DNA of 64,000 nt from an uncultured Oscillospiraceae bacterium (GCA_934589675.1 CAKTOF010000007.1:81342-145341), one strand, 5' to 3'; numbered from the stretch's first letter, positions 17,633 to 25,714 are shown. Program-made: numbers and translations. Notes: generated by a model not told the origin, from the sequence alone.

Positions 17633-18484
17633 ATGGCAATCAACACGATCGCCGTCCTGGGCGCCGGCCAGATGGGCGCGGGCATTGCTCAGATCGCGGC
17701 AGCCAACGGCTACAAGGTCATCATGCGCGACATCAAGCAGGAATTCTGCGACAAGGGTGTGGGCACCATCAAGACCGGCCTTGACAAGCAGGTCGCCAAG
17801 GGCAAGACCACGCAGGAAGCTGCTGACGCTCTGCTGGCCAACATCACCACGACCGTCGAGCTCGAGGGCGTCGCCACGGCCGACTTCGTCATCGAGGCTG
17901 TCCCGGAGATCCTGAGCCTCAAGCAGGATACCTTCAAGCAGCTCGGCGAGATCTGCCGTCCGGATGCCATCCTCTGCACGAACACGTCCTCGATGTCCAT
18001 CACCGAGATCACGAAGGACTGCAAGAACCCGGAGCGCTGCATGGGCATGCACTTCTTCAGCCCGGTCTACGCGATGAAGCTCGTTGAGATGATCCGCTCG
18101 AACTACACCTCCGACGCCACCGTCGAGGCCGTTCGTGAGGTCTCCATGAAGATGGGCAAGGTCCCGGTCCTCTGCCAGACCGACACCCCGGGCTTCATTG
18201 TCAACCGCTGCCTGTTCGCCTTCATGCTCGAGGCCATCCACGAGTATGAGGACGGCGTCGCCACCATCGACGACATCGACACCGCCATCAAGCTCGGCCT
18301 GAACCACCCGATGGGCCCGTTCGAGATGATGGATCTGTCCGGCCTGGACACGTTCCCGCACGTCACCGAGATCCTCGAGAAGCTGCCTGTCACGACCTGG
18401 AAGTGCCCGGAGTCCGTCCAGAAACTCATCGGCGAGGGCAAGTACGGCCGCAAGTCCGGCGAGGGCTGGCACAAGTACAACTAA
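17633..18484 (+). CDS. hbd: 3-hydroxyacyl-CoA dehydrogenase (Hbd type)
   Basis: Two-domain L-3-hydroxyacyl-CoA dehydrogenase, 283 residues, matching clostridial Hbd length. The Rossmann motif GAGQMGAG is at about residues 9-16, MHFFSP supplies the catalytic His, and NRCLFAFMLEA and HPMGPFEMMDLSG are the C-domain motifs. It would interconvert acetoacetyl-CoA and 3-hydroxybutyryl-CoA or an analogue with NAD(P)H. A second Hbd is at 41525, so this copy is probably dedicated to the cluster. The leader AAAGGAG...ATTCCAATGG resembles those of the next two genes. Confidence 0.9.
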   Translation: MAINTIAVLGAGQMGAGIAQIAAANGYKVIMRDIKQEFCDKGVGTIKTGLDKQVAKGKTTQEAADALLANITTTVELEGVATADFVIEAVPEILSLKQDTFKQLGEICRPDAILCTNTSSMSITEITKDCKNPERCMGMHFFSPVYAMKLVEMIRSNYTSDATVEAVREVSMKMGKVPVLCQTDTPGFIVNRCLFAFMLEAIHEYEDGVATIDDIDTAIKLGLNHPMGPFEMMDLSGLDTFPHVTEILEKLPVTTWKCPESVQKLIGEGKYGRKSGEGWHKYN

Positions 18485-18535
18485 TTTCCCCGCTTTTCCT
18501 GATCCCTGAAAATTTTTTTGAAAGGATTGATTCCA

Positions 18536-19498
18536 ATGGTCAAAGTGGAAGATATCAAAACCATCGGCATGTACGGCGCCGGCACCATCGGCGGCGGCTT
18601 CGCGGCGTACTTCGCCCTCAAGGGTCTGAACGTCAACGTCTACGTCCGTTCCGAGGCCTCCAAGGAGCGCGCTGTGCCGCACATCCAGGGCCCGATCGAC
18701 TCCTACGTCAAGCTCGGCCTCCTCGACGACGGCCAGAAGCTGTGGGACCGCATCAAGATCACGACCGATCCGGCCGAGGCCTTCACGGGCGTCTACTTCG
18801 TCCAGGAGAACGGCGCTGAGAACCTCGAGCAGAAGCACGAGATGGTCGCCGTCATGGAGAAGTACATGCCGGAAGACGGCATCATTGCCTCCTCCTCCTC
18901 CGGCACGCCGGTCACGAAGATCGCCTCCGAGGCCAAGCATCCGGAGCGCATCATCGTCGGCCATCCGTTCAACCCGGCCTACCTCCTGCCGCTCATCGAG
19001 ATCTGCGGCGGCGAGAAGACCGACCCGGCCGTCGTCGAGCTCGCCCGTGAGTTCTACAAGAAGTATGACAAGGCTCCGTGCGTCCTGCACAAGGAGAAGA
19101 ACGGCTTCATCGCCAACCGTCTCATGCACGCCCTGTGGCGTGAGGAGATCGCGCTCGTCACCGAGGGCGTCTGCTCCATGGCTGACGCGGACGACGCCTG
19201 GACGTTCGGCCCCGGCATCCGTCTGGCGGCTGTCGGCCCCGGCATGAACTACGAGCTCGGCGGCGGCACGCTCGGCATCAAGGGCTGCGGCATCAAGTTC
19301 GGCGCCATGACGAACGCCGTCTTCGCCGACATCTCCGACATGAAGGAAGTCCCGGCGACGTGGCCGGACAAGTCCGGCGAGGAGATCATCGTCGAGAAGG
19401 AGAACATGCCCGACGTCATCGGCCACACGAACGAGGAGATCGCCGCGTTCCGCGACAAGCTCATCGTCGACGTGCTCAAGCTGCATCATCGCATGTAA
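18536..19498 (+). CDS. L-carnitine-dehydrogenase-like 3-hydroxyacid dehydrogenase
   Basis: NAD-dependent dehydrogenase of the lambda-crystallin / carnitine-dehydrogenase branch, 320 residues. It has GAGTIGG (residues 14-20), SSSSGTPVTKI, and the hallmark GHPFNPAYLLPLIEICGG (from about residue 142, catalytic His143) followed by ANRLMHALWREEIALV. These resemble Pseudomonas carnitine dehydrogenase more than Hbd, which has HFFNP. The enzyme should oxidise a free (not CoA-bound) 3-hydroxy acid to a 3-oxo acid. The start at 18536 follows GAAAGGA. The next gene encodes a beta-keto-acid cleavage enzyme, as in carnitine degradation. Carnitine itself is only one possible substrate. Confidence 0.8.
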   Translation: MVKVEDIKTIGMYGAGTIGGGFAAYFALKGLNVNVYVRSEASKERAVPHIQGPIDSYVKLGLLDDGQKLWDRIKITTDPAEAFTGVYFVQENGAENLEQKHEMVAVMEKYMPEDGIIASSSSGTPVTKIASEAKHPERIIVGHPFNPAYLLPLIEICGGEKTDPAVVELAREFYKKYDKAPCVLHKEKNGFIANRLMHALWREEIALVTEGVCSMADADDAWTFGPGIRLAAVGPGMNYELGGGTLGIKGCGIKFGAMTNAVFADISDMKEVPATWPDKSGEEIIVEKENMPDVIGHTNEEIAAFRDKLIVDVLKLHHRM

Positions 19499-19548
19499 GT
19501 GATTCCGTCCGTTCGGAGCTTTACAACGTTCTTAATCCATTTGGGGAT

Positions 19549-19576
19549 TTGATTTTTCCCAGATTCATGCTACAAT
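19549..19576 (+). promoter_or_regulatory. Possible internal promoter before the BKACE gene
   Basis: TTGATT, a 16-base spacer and TACAAT in the 110-base gap before the BKACE gene. It could give extra transcription of the last gene in the cluster. Confidence 0.5.
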
Positions 19577-19608
19577 AGTGGCATACTGAATGAAAGGATT
19601 TGATTCCA

Positions 19609-20622
19609 ATGGCCAAAACCATCATTACCGCCGCCATGACCGGCGCTGTCACCCCCGCTGGCTACAACATTCCGGAGACCCCGGAGCAGATCGCGGAGCA
19701 GGTCTACGAGTGCTGGAAGCTCGGCGCTTCCGTTGCCCACCTGCACATGCGTGACGACGACGGCAACGGCGTCATGGATCCGGTCAAGTTCTACGAGACC
19801 ATCAAGCTCATCCGCGCCCACAAGGACTGCGACATCATCGTCAACTGCACCTCTTCCGGCGACAACCGCGTCTCGGACGACTCCCCGTACGGCAACGCCA
19901 TGCGTATGCTGCACCACAAGAACGTCCCGGGCATCGAGATGGGCACGTTTGACGCCTCCTCCTTCAACTGGGGCATCCCGGGCGGCGTTTTCCACAACAG
20001 CCCGAACATGCTCATGACGCTCGGCACCATGTACCAGGAGCGCGACATCAAGCCGGAGTTCGAGATCTTTGATTTCGGCGCTCTGCGCGCGGTCGGCATC
20101 TACTGGAAGAAGGGCTTCGTCAAGGCTCCGCTGCACTTCCAGTTCTGCCTCGGCGTCGTCGGCGGCATGGACGCTTCTCCGCGTTCGCTGCAGATCCTGC
20201 TCGACGAGATGCATCAGCTGCAGGCCACCGGTCAGCTCCCGCAGGAGTGCACCTGGTCCGCGTTCGGCACCGGCAAGGGCCACCTGCCGGTCATGTTCGC
20301 CGCTCTGGCCAACGGCGGCTCCATCCGTGTCGGCATGGAGGACAACGTCGTCTACGGCTATGACAAGGACGGCAAGAAGATCCCGGCCACGAACATGATG
20401 CTCGTTGAGCGCGCTGTCAAGGCCATCGAGGCCTTCGGCAATGAGGTCGCCACCCCGGCTGAGGCCCGTGAGATGCTCGGCCTGAAGCCGCTCGACCACG
20501 AGGCTGTCTGCAAGGCCCTCGACGAGGTCGACGTCGCTGCCCTCGAGGCCTCCAAGCAGGCCGTCAAGGACGAGTTCGGCGGCCCGTACTTCGCCGCTGC
20601 CGGCATGGGCGGCAAGAAGTAA
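19609..20622 (+). CDS. Beta-keto-acid cleavage enzyme (BKACE, DUF849)
   Basis: Zinc enzyme of the BKACE family, which includes 3-keto-5-aminohexanoate cleavage enzyme (Kce) and dehydrocarnitine cleavage enzymes. It transfers the acetyl-CoA-dependent acyl group: 3-oxo acid plus acetyl-CoA gives acetoacetate plus a new acyl-CoA. The product is 337 residues. HLHMRDDDG (residues 44-52) holds two zinc-binding His residues and GMEDN (242-246) the conserved Glu. The C-terminal extension of about 35 residues after LGLKPLD is longer than in Kce. There are no kamA, kamDE or kdd genes nearby, so lysine fermentation is not supported here. The start at 19609 follows GAAAGGA. Confidence 0.88.
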   Translation: MAKTIITAAMTGAVTPAGYNIPETPEQIAEQVYECWKLGASVAHLHMRDDDGNGVMDPVKFYETIKLIRAHKDCDIIVNCTSSGDNRVSDDSPYGNAMRMLHHKNVPGIEMGTFDASSFNWGIPGGVFHNSPNMLMTLGTMYQERDIKPEFEIFDFGALRAVGIYWKKGFVKAPLHFQFCLGVVGGMDASPRSLQILLDEMHQLQATGQLPQECTWSAFGTGKGHLPVMFAALANGGSIRVGMEDNVVYGYDKDGKKIPATNMMLVERAVKAIEAFGNEVATPAEAREMLGLKPLDHEAVCKALDEVDVAALEASKQAVKDEFGGPYFAAAGMGGKK

Positions 20623-20650
20623 TTTCTGCCCTCATCCTCTGCGTACATCC

Positions 20651-20686
20651 AAAAACCGCAGGTGCTTTCGCACCTGCGGTTTTTTT
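20651..20686 (+). terminator. Terminator of the CoA-metabolism cluster
   Basis: CCGCAGGTGC-tttc-GCACCTGCGG followed by seven T residues, 30 bases after the BKACE stop. Confidence 0.92.
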
Positions 20687-20714
20687 GACGTCCTGCCATA
20701 ACGGTTCCCCGCCC

Positions 20715-20743
20715 TTGCGGCGCGGCGCAGGGTGTGGTATCAT
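20715..20743 (+). promoter_or_regulatory. Probable promoter of the GNAT gene
   Basis: TTGCGG, a 17-base spacer and TATCAT, ending 41 bases before the start codon. Confidence 0.5.
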
Positions 20744-20784
20744 GCAGGTACTCTTTGAAAACGGATCATCCGGAGGTATGCCTT

Positions 20785-21306
20785 ATGACCATCCAGCCGC
20801 TGGACAAATCAACCTATTCCGGGCAGAAATTCACCGTTCATTACACGACAGGCGGCTGCTATGACGTTCTCGCATTGGAAAATGGGGTCAAATTCCGCTA
20901 TGTACCGTTCGACGCGCCGGTCGAAAAGTCCTTCAACGACGAGTTCTTCGGCGATTGGCTCGAAGCCCCGGCCGCGTTTGGCGCATTTGAGAACGACCGG
21001 CTCATCGCCTTCGTCGAAGGCTCGCCGGAGAGCTGGAACAACCGCTACCGCGTCAGCAATATCTGCATCTTCGACGATGCCGCCCGCGGCCGCGGGCTCG
21101 GAACGCGGCTGATGGAGCGCATCACCAGAGAAGCACGCGCTTACGGCGCGCGGATGCTCGTCCTCGAGACGCAGACCTGCAACGAGACCGCCATCGCATT
21201 TTACAAGAAGTGCGGGTTTGAATTCATCGGCTTCGACCTGTACGCATACTCCAATGATGACCCGTCACGACACGAGGTGCGGATCGAAATGGGGAAGAAA
21301 CTGTAG
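20785..21306 (+). CDS. GNAT-family N-acetyltransferase
   Basis: Acetyl-CoA-dependent N-acetyltransferase of 173 residues. The acetyl-CoA-binding motif A is seen in ARGRGLGTRLMERI near residues 105-118. LETQTCNETAIAFYKKCGF is the usual C-terminal GNAT signature. The arrangement, including LVLETQ and the YxxCGF segment, recalls streptothricin acetyltransferases (Sat), but I cannot confirm the substrate and no resistance context is present. The start at 20785 has CGGAGG eight bases upstream. It is monocistronic, with its own promoter. Confidence 0.8.
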   Translation: MTIQPLDKSTYSGQKFTVHYTTGGCYDVLALENGVKFRYVPFDAPVEKSFNDEFFGDWLEAPAAFGAFENDRLIAFVEGSPESWNNRYRVSNICIFDDAARGRGLGTRLMERITREARAYGARMLVLETQTCNETAIAFYKKCGFEFIGFDLYAYSNDDPSRHEVRIEMGKKL

Positions 21307-21418
21307 GCGCGGGATGAATCTGCAAGACTACCGGAATTGGCAAGATCCTTCAACTCGCTGCGCTCGCGAAGACACGACACGTGTTTTTGGTTACGCACAC
21401 CGTAATTGGTTTTGTAGC

Positions 21419-21437
21419 GGGATGATGTCATCCCGCC
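21419..21437. repeat. Short palindromic repeat, family 2 copy 2
   Basis: CGGGATGATGTCATCCCGC, the same core as at 6099-6122 and 45487-45506. The rest of the 21307-21533 gap shows no gene. Confidence 0.55.
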
Positions 21438-21494
21438 CTGCGGTGCATCCTACGACACACAGCGCCATTTCCGGATCGCGCGCAGCAGCAGGAA

Positions 21495-21520
21495 TCCGCC
21501 CGCGGAATTCCGCGGGCGGA
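21495..21520 (-). terminator. Perfect 26-base palindrome downstream of the corC-like gene
   Basis: A perfect GC-rich palindrome centred on GAATTC, with arms CGCCCGCGG and CCGCGGGCG. It lies 14 bases after the reverse-strand stop at 21534. It lacks a T run on either side, so terminator function is uncertain. Confidence 0.4.
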
Positions 21521-21533
21521 TCGAATATCTCGC

Positions 21534-22868
21534 TTAGTCCTCATCCGGCGCAGGCGCGGGCGGGGCGTCGACGGTGAGGTCGGCCGACTCGACCTGATGG
21601 TCGCGGATGGCGTTGACGCGGATGTGCAGGCGGCCGAGGTCGAGCGCGACGTCCGCCTCGCCGTCGTCCGGGACGGCGCCGAGCCTGCTGAACACAAGGC
21701 CCGTGAGCGTGTCGTACTCGTCGCTTTCCAGCTCGAGTCCGACCGTGTCGCTCAGCTCGCGCAGCGGCGCCGTGCCGCGGACGCGCCACATGCGCTCGCC
21801 CGTCTTTTCGACCTCCGGCAGCTCGGCGGTGTGCTCGTCTCCGAGGTCGCCGACGAGCTGCTCGATGAGGTCGTTCATCGTGACGATGCCCTCCATGCCG
21901 CCGTATTCGTCGAGCACGACGGCGAGCTTGCTGCGGCTTTTTTTCATATTGCGGAAGAGCACGTCCGCCTTTACGCTCTCCGGCACAAAATACGCCGGCT
22001 TGACCGCGTGGGCGAGCACGCTCTCGCGGCTCTGGTCGGGCAGGCGGAACAGATCCTTCGTGTTGAGCACGCCGACGACATTGTCCGACGAGCCGTCGCA
22101 GACGACATAGCGCGTGAAATGCGTGCGCAGGATCGTCTCGCGCCAGACCTCCATCGGCTCCTCCATCCACAGAAGCGACACCTCCGTGCGGTGCGTCGCA
22201 ATTTCGCCGGCCGTCAGGTCGTCAAATTCAAAGACGTTTTCGATGAACTGCTGCTCTTCCTGATCGATGGCGCCGTTCTGGCTGCCGGCGTCGACCATCA
22301 GGCGGATCTCCTCCTCGCTGACCACGTCGTCCTCCGCGCTCGGGTCGATGCCGAGCAGGCGCAGCACGCCGTTCGTCGACGCGGTGAGCAGCGCGACGAG
22401 CGGGCGGAACAGCTTCGAGATGGCCGTGACGGGCGCGGACATCAGCAGCGCGATCTTCTCGGCCTTGCGCATGGCGATGCGCTTTGGCACAAGCTCGCCG
22501 AACACGAGCGAAAAGTACGACAGGACGATCGTGATGAGGATGACGGAGATCGTGTCAAGCGTCGCCGCGCTCAGCGGAATGCCGAGCCGGAGCAGGCCGT
22601 CCGTCAGAAGCTCGGAGAAATTGTCCGCCGCGAAGGCGCTGCCGAGAAAGCCCGAGAGCGTGATGGCGACCTGGATCGTCGCGAGAAAGCGCGCCGGTTC
22701 GCTCGTCAGCCGCGCAAGGCGCACCGCGCGCTTATCGCCCTCCGCCGCCAGGTGTGCAAGGCGCGCGTCCTTGACCGAGAGCACCGCGATCTCCGCGCAG
22801 GCGAAAAACGCGTTGAGCAGGATCAAAATCACCTGCAACAGCAGCATAAGTACAATGGAACTTCCCAA
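21534..22868 (-). CDS. CNNM/CorC-type membrane protein with CBS domains (HlyC/TlyC family)
   Basis: Membrane protein of the hemolysin-like CorC/CNNM (UPF0053) family, 444 residues, implicated in magnesium or cobalt efflux. Four hydrophobic segments (about residues 1-130) form the CNNM domain, with a short acidic stretch. Two CBS repeats follow (about 190-330, containing VGVLNTKDLF and DEYGGMEGIVTMNDLIEQLVG), then a C-terminal CorC_HlyC domain ending in an acidic tail. I chose the TTG start at 22868 because AGGAGG lies seven bases upstream. In-frame ATGs further upstream lie inside the leader. Upstream are a strong promoter and a terminator hairpin, suggesting attenuation. Confidence 0.85.
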   Translation of the reverse strand: MGSSIVLMLLLQVILILLNAFFACAEIAVLSVKDARLAHLAAEGDKRAVRLARLTSEPARFLATIQVAITLSGFLGSAFAADNFSELLTDGLLRLGIPLSAATLDTISVILITIVLSYFSLVFGELVPKRIAMRKAEKIALLMSAPVTAISKLFRPLVALLTASTNGVLRLLGIDPSAEDDVVSEEEIRLMVDAGSQNGAIDQEEQQFIENVFEFDDLTAGEIATHRTEVSLLWMEEPMEVWRETILRTHFTRYVVCDGSSDNVVGVLNTKDLFRLPDQSRESVLAHAVKPAYFVPESVKADVLFRNMKKSRSKLAVVLDEYGGMEGIVTMNDLIEQLVGDLGDEHTAELPEVEKTGERMWRVRGTAPLRELSDTVGLELESDEYDTLTGLVFSRLGAVPDDGEADVALDLGRLHIRVNAIRDHQVESADLTVDAPPAPAPDED

Positions 22869-22933
22869 GTGGAGCCCTCCTGATTCTGTCTTTCCGGGTG
22901 GGAGCCCGGTACTGGAAATCGGCCATAGCGCGC

Positions 22934-22977
22934 AAAAAAGCATAGCCCGCCGCCCCGTTCGGGCGCAGGTTATGCTT
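22934..22977 (-). terminator. Leader terminator (attenuator candidate) before the corC-like gene
   Basis: On the minus strand AGCATAacC...GCGCCC-gaac-GGGGCG...TATGCT is followed by six T residues. It lies between the promoter at 23067-23095 and the TTG start at 22868, so transcripts must read through it to reach the coding region. Confidence 0.75.
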
Positions 22978-23029
22978 TCTCATACGCAATATGCTTCGGT
23001 CTGGGACTGTTTCCGTCGCCGTCGTCCAT
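22970..23029 (-). CDS. Possible 19-residue leader peptide
   Basis: A short frame, MDDGDGNSPRPKHIAYEKA, starts with ATG at 23029 after AAGGAG (12 bases upstream). It ends inside the 5' arm of the leader terminator, so its translation could influence hairpin formation. It can be extended in frame to an ATG at 23068, but that codon overlaps the -10 box. I do not recognise the peptide. It may instead be chance. Confidence 0.3.
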   Translation of the reverse strand: MDDGDGNSPRPKHIAYEKA

Positions 23030-23066
23030 GATGGCCGCGTTCTCCTTGTTAAAAGTGATTAGCGCC

Positions 23067-23095
23067 ATGATAATATAAGCCGCGATGTTTGTCAA
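23067..23095 (-). promoter_or_regulatory. Strong promoter of the corC-like gene
   Basis: On the minus strand TTGACA, a 17-base spacer and TATCAT. About 200 bases of leader separate it from the coding start. Confidence 0.75.
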
Positions 23096-23107
23096 GAGAT
23101 TTTTTCG

Positions 23108-23144
23108 TCAAAAAGCCGCCCGCAGCCTCTCTGCGGGCGGCTTT
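23108..23144 (-). terminator. Terminator of the Ldh_2-family gene
   Basis: AAAGCCGCCCGCAG-5-CTGCGGGCGGCTTT with a T run on the minus strand, 12 bases past the stop at 23156. Confidence 0.9.
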
Positions 23145-23155
23145 CCTGTCCGGTC

Positions 23156-24268
23156 TTATCCCTCAAACGGGAACGTGAACGGGAGCTTTAGCTCGTCGCG
23201 GACGGCGACGAGCTCCTTCTGGACGGCCTCGCCGACCGGGACGCCCTTGTCGCGGCGCTCGCACCAGACGAGGTACTCCTTCTCGCCCGCCGTGTAGATG
23301 CGCTCGGCGCCCGGCGCCTTTTCCGAGGCGCGCAGCGCGCGGCAGATGTCGCCGGCCGTCTTTTTGAAGCTGTCGGCGCCGACGAACGCGTTCGTGTCGA
23401 TGGCGAGGAAGAAGTGGCCGAGCGGGTACGGGATCTTATTGCCGTTTTCGTCGAGGCCCGTGAGCGCCTTCATGAACTGCCCGGCCTGCAGCGCGGCCGA
23501 GAGGATCTCGACGACGGCGGCGTAGCCGTAGCCCTTGTAGCCGGCCAGCTCCTCGCCGATGCCGCCGAGCGGCGCAAGCGCCGCCTCGCCCGCGACGAGC
23601 GCCTTCAAAATCGCGGCCGAGTCCGTCATGGCCGTGCCGTCGCGCGCGATGACCGTGCCAGCCGGGGTCGGCTTGCCCTCGCGCTCGTAGAACTCGATCT
23701 TGCCGCGCTGGACGATGCTCGTCGCGCAGTCGAGCACGAACGGGAATTCCTCGTCGGTCGGGATGCCGAACGTCAGCGGGTTCGTGCCCATCATGTTCTC
23801 GACGCCGAACGTCGGCGCGATGGACGGCCGCGCGTTCGTGCCCGTCAGGCCGACCATGTCGTTTTTCGTGGCCATGGTGGCATAATAGCCCGCGATGCCG
23901 TAATGGGTCGAGTTGCGCGCCGCGACCATGCCGAGGCCGTATTTTTTCGCCTTCTCGATGGCCATGGACATGCAGCGCTGGCCGATGACCATGCCCATGC
24001 CATTGTGGCCGTCGACGACAGCCGTCGTCGGCGTCTCGCGGACGATCTCAAATTCCGTGACCGGGTTGAGGATCCCGGCGTCGATGCGGTCGATGTAAAT
24101 GGGCTTGAAGCGGTTGACGCCGTGCGACTCGATGCCGCGGCGGTCGGACTCCATCAGGATCTCCGCACAGACGGCCGCGTCCTCCGCCGGGACGCCCTTG
24201 GCCTCAAAGGCCGCGCGCATGAATTCGCCGATCAGCTTCCAGCTGACATAGGGTCTTGTTTCCATCAT
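23156..24268 (-). CDS. Malate/L-lactate dehydrogenase family (Ldh_2) oxidoreductase
   Basis: NAD(P)-dependent 2-hydroxy- or imino-acid oxidoreductase of the Ldh_2/MDH2 family, 370 residues. The family includes YlbC-type malate dehydrogenase, ureidoglycolate dehydrogenase and delta1-piperideine-2-carboxylate reductase. Recognisable motifs are ESDRRGIESHGVNRF, VVDGHNGMG, the catalytic-His region ARNSTHYGIAGYY, TGTNARPSIAPTFG and GYKGYGYAAVVEILSAAL. It is not related to classical LDH. AGGAGG lies about ten bases before the ATG. It is monocistronic, between its own promoter and terminator. The substrate cannot be told; 2-oxo acids from amino acids are plausible. Confidence 0.88.
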   Translation of the reverse strand: MMETRPYVSWKLIGEFMRAAFEAKGVPAEDAAVCAEILMESDRRGIESHGVNRFKPIYIDRIDAGILNPVTEFEIVRETPTTAVVDGHNGMGMVIGQRCMSMAIEKAKKYGLGMVAARNSTHYGIAGYYATMATKNDMVGLTGTNARPSIAPTFGVENMMGTNPLTFGIPTDEEFPFVLDCATSIVQRGKIEFYEREGKPTPAGTVIARDGTAMTDSAAILKALVAGEAALAPLGGIGEELAGYKGYGYAAVVEILSAALQAGQFMKALTGLDENGNKIPYPLGHFFLAIDTNAFVGADSFKKTAGDICRALRASEKAPGAERIYTAGEKEYLVWCERRDKGVPVGEAVQKELVAVRDELKLPFTFPFEG

Positions 24269-24298
24269 CCTGATCCTCCTAAATTGATTTCTGATACC

Positions 24299-24327
24299 AT
24301 CATAGACAAGGTTTGCCCTGTTTGCAA
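24299..24327 (-). promoter_or_regulatory. Promoter of the Ldh_2-family gene
   Basis: On the minus strand TTGCAA, a 17-base spacer and TATGAT. Confidence 0.7.
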
Positions 24328-24344
24328 TATTTTTATGATTGATG

Positions 24345-24373
24345 TTGCTGTTTTGCCGGAATTATCGTAGAAT
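24345..24373 (+). promoter_or_regulatory. Promoter of the yihY-like gene
   Basis: TTGCTG, a 17-base spacer and TAGAAT, divergent from the promoter at 24299-24327. Confidence 0.6.
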
Positions 24374-24421
24374 AGTCGTAACTGACCGAGGCATACACTA
24401 TCGCAGAAGGGAGCGTGCGCG

Positions 24422-25267
24422 ATGCTACGCAATCTCCGGGATCTTGCCCGCCGCATCGGCGCGTATCAGGTCCCGATCTACGCCGGCAACGCAACATTTT
24501 TTATCATGCTGTCCGTTTTCCCGGCGCTTATGCTGGTCTTTTCGCTTTTGCGGTTCACGCCGTACACCGTGGCGGACTTCGCCGCACTGATGGAGGACGT
24601 GCTTCCCGGCGCGCTCTCCCCGCTTGTGACATATTTGACCGAGGAAGTCCACACGCTCAACGCCGGCGCCGTCATTCCCATCACGGCCGTGGCCATGCTC
24701 TGGTCGGCCAGCCGCGGCGTGCTCGGCGTGCTCAACGGTGTCAACGCCATCTACGGCGCGTCCGAGACACGCTCGTACCTTGCCAAGCGCCTGATCGCGC
24801 TCATCTACATGGTGCTGTTTCTCGTCGGCATCGTGCTCACGCTCGTGCTGTATGTCTTCGGCAAGAAAATTCAGGCCATGATCGTCGCGCGCATCCCTGC
24901 GCTCGCGGACGCGACGGTTTTCATCATGCAGTCCAAATACGTCGTCATTCTCCTGTACCTCACGCTGCTGTTTACGCTTGTGTACAAGGTATTTCCGAAT
25001 ACGCACACGAGATTTCTCCAGTGCCTGCCCGGCGCTGTGCTCGCTTCGCTCGGCTGGCTCGGGTTTTCGGCGCTTTTCACGGTCTACGTCGATCACTTCA
25101 GCAATTACGCCGTCGTCTACGGCAGCCTGACGACCATTGTTCTGACGATGGTCTGGCTCTATTTCTGCCTGTGCATCCTGTTTTTTGGCGGCGTGATGAA
25201 CCAGTTCCTCGCCCGGCCGAACGCCAGCCTGCGCTCGCTGCTTCCGGGCCGGAAGAAAAGCGTCTGA
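24422..25267 (+). CDS. YihY/BrkB-family inner membrane protein
   Basis: Polytopic membrane protein of 281 residues with about six hydrophobic segments. It matches the YihY/virulence-factor BrkB family, once mislabelled ribonuclease BN. Typical features are NATFFIMLSVFPALML near residues 23-40, LWSASRGVLGVLNGVNAIYG near 102-120, and the C-terminal YGSLTTIVLTMVWLYFCLCILFFGGVMNQ. The molecular function is not established. It has a GAAGGGA ribosome site and its own promoter. It ends 66 bases before a DtxR-type regulator that has a separate promoter. Confidence 0.85.
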   Translation: MLRNLRDLARRIGAYQVPIYAGNATFFIMLSVFPALMLVFSLLRFTPYTVADFAALMEDVLPGALSPLVTYLTEEVHTLNAGAVIPITAVAMLWSASRGVLGVLNGVNAIYGASETRSYLAKRLIALIYMVLFLVGIVLTLVLYVFGKKIQAMIVARIPALADATVFIMQSKYVVILLYLTLLFTLVYKVFPNTHTRFLQCLPGAVLASLGWLGFSALFTVYVDHFSNYAVVYGSLTTIVLTMVWLYFCLCILFFGGVMNQFLARPNASLRSLLPGRKKSV

Positions 25268-25275
25268 ACCGGCTG

Positions 25276-25304
25276 TGGACAAGCGGCCGGAAATTTGGTA
25301 TACT
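25276..25304 (+). promoter_or_regulatory. Promoter of the DtxR/MntR-like gene
   Basis: TGGACA, a 17-base spacer and TATACT, 30 bases before the chosen TTG start. Confidence 0.65.
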
Positions 25305-25333
25305 ATTTGGAAAGGAAGCGAGGTGACCGACCG

Positions 25334-25714
25334 TTGAAGATCATGGAGTCCGCAGAGGACTATCTGGAGACCATCCTCATCCTGCGCAACCGCAATGGCG
25401 AGGTGCGCTCGATCGACATCGCCACGGAGATGGGCTTTTCCAAGCCGAGCGTCAGCATCGCCATGAAGCATTTCCGCGAAAACGGCTATGTCACCGTCGA
25501 CGAAAGCGGCCATATCCACCTGACGGAGGCCGGCCTTGCCGTCGCCGAGCGCACATATGAGCGCCATCTTGTCCTTACCCGCCTGCTTGTGGCCATCGGC
25601 GTCGACGAGCAGACCGCCCGCGCAGACGCATGCCGCATCGAGCACGACATCAGCGAGCAGACGTTCGACTGCATCAAAGAGCAGCTGCGCCGCATCGAGC
25701 AGACCATGCAGTAA
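25334..25714 (+). CDS. DtxR/MntR-family metal-dependent regulator
   Basis: Metal-responsive repressor of 126 residues. It starts with SAEDYLETILIL, the family's N-terminal signature. The helix-turn-helix VRSIDIATEMGFSKPSVSIAM is at about residues 20-40 and the wing is HIHLTEAGLAVAER. The metal-binding dimerisation domain has RHLVLTRLL, DACRIEHDISEQTF and CIKEQL. There is no SH3-like domain, as in MntR. TTG at 25334 is preferred, with GAGGTG eight bases upstream. An ATG at 25343 is the alternative. It probably controls manganese or iron uptake genes elsewhere. Confidence 0.88.
   Translation: MKIMESAEDYLETILILRNRNGEVRSIDIATEMGFSKPSVSIAMKHFRENGYVTVDESGHIHLTEAGLAVAERTYERHLVLTRLLVAIGVDEQTARADACRIEHDISEQTFDCIKEQLRRIEQTMQ

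Noticed and set aside
17525..19489. Open frame of 654 codons opposite hbd and the carnitine-dehydrogenase-like gene
   Set aside because: Antisense shadow with no recognisable domain or start signal. The plus-strand genes have full motif sets.
18536..20622. Lysine fermentation pathway (Kce with 3,5-diaminohexanoate dehydrogenase)
   Set aside because: The BKACE is family-like, but no kamA, kamDE, kal or kdd gene is near. The dehydrogenase has the GHPFNP signature of carnitine dehydrogenase.
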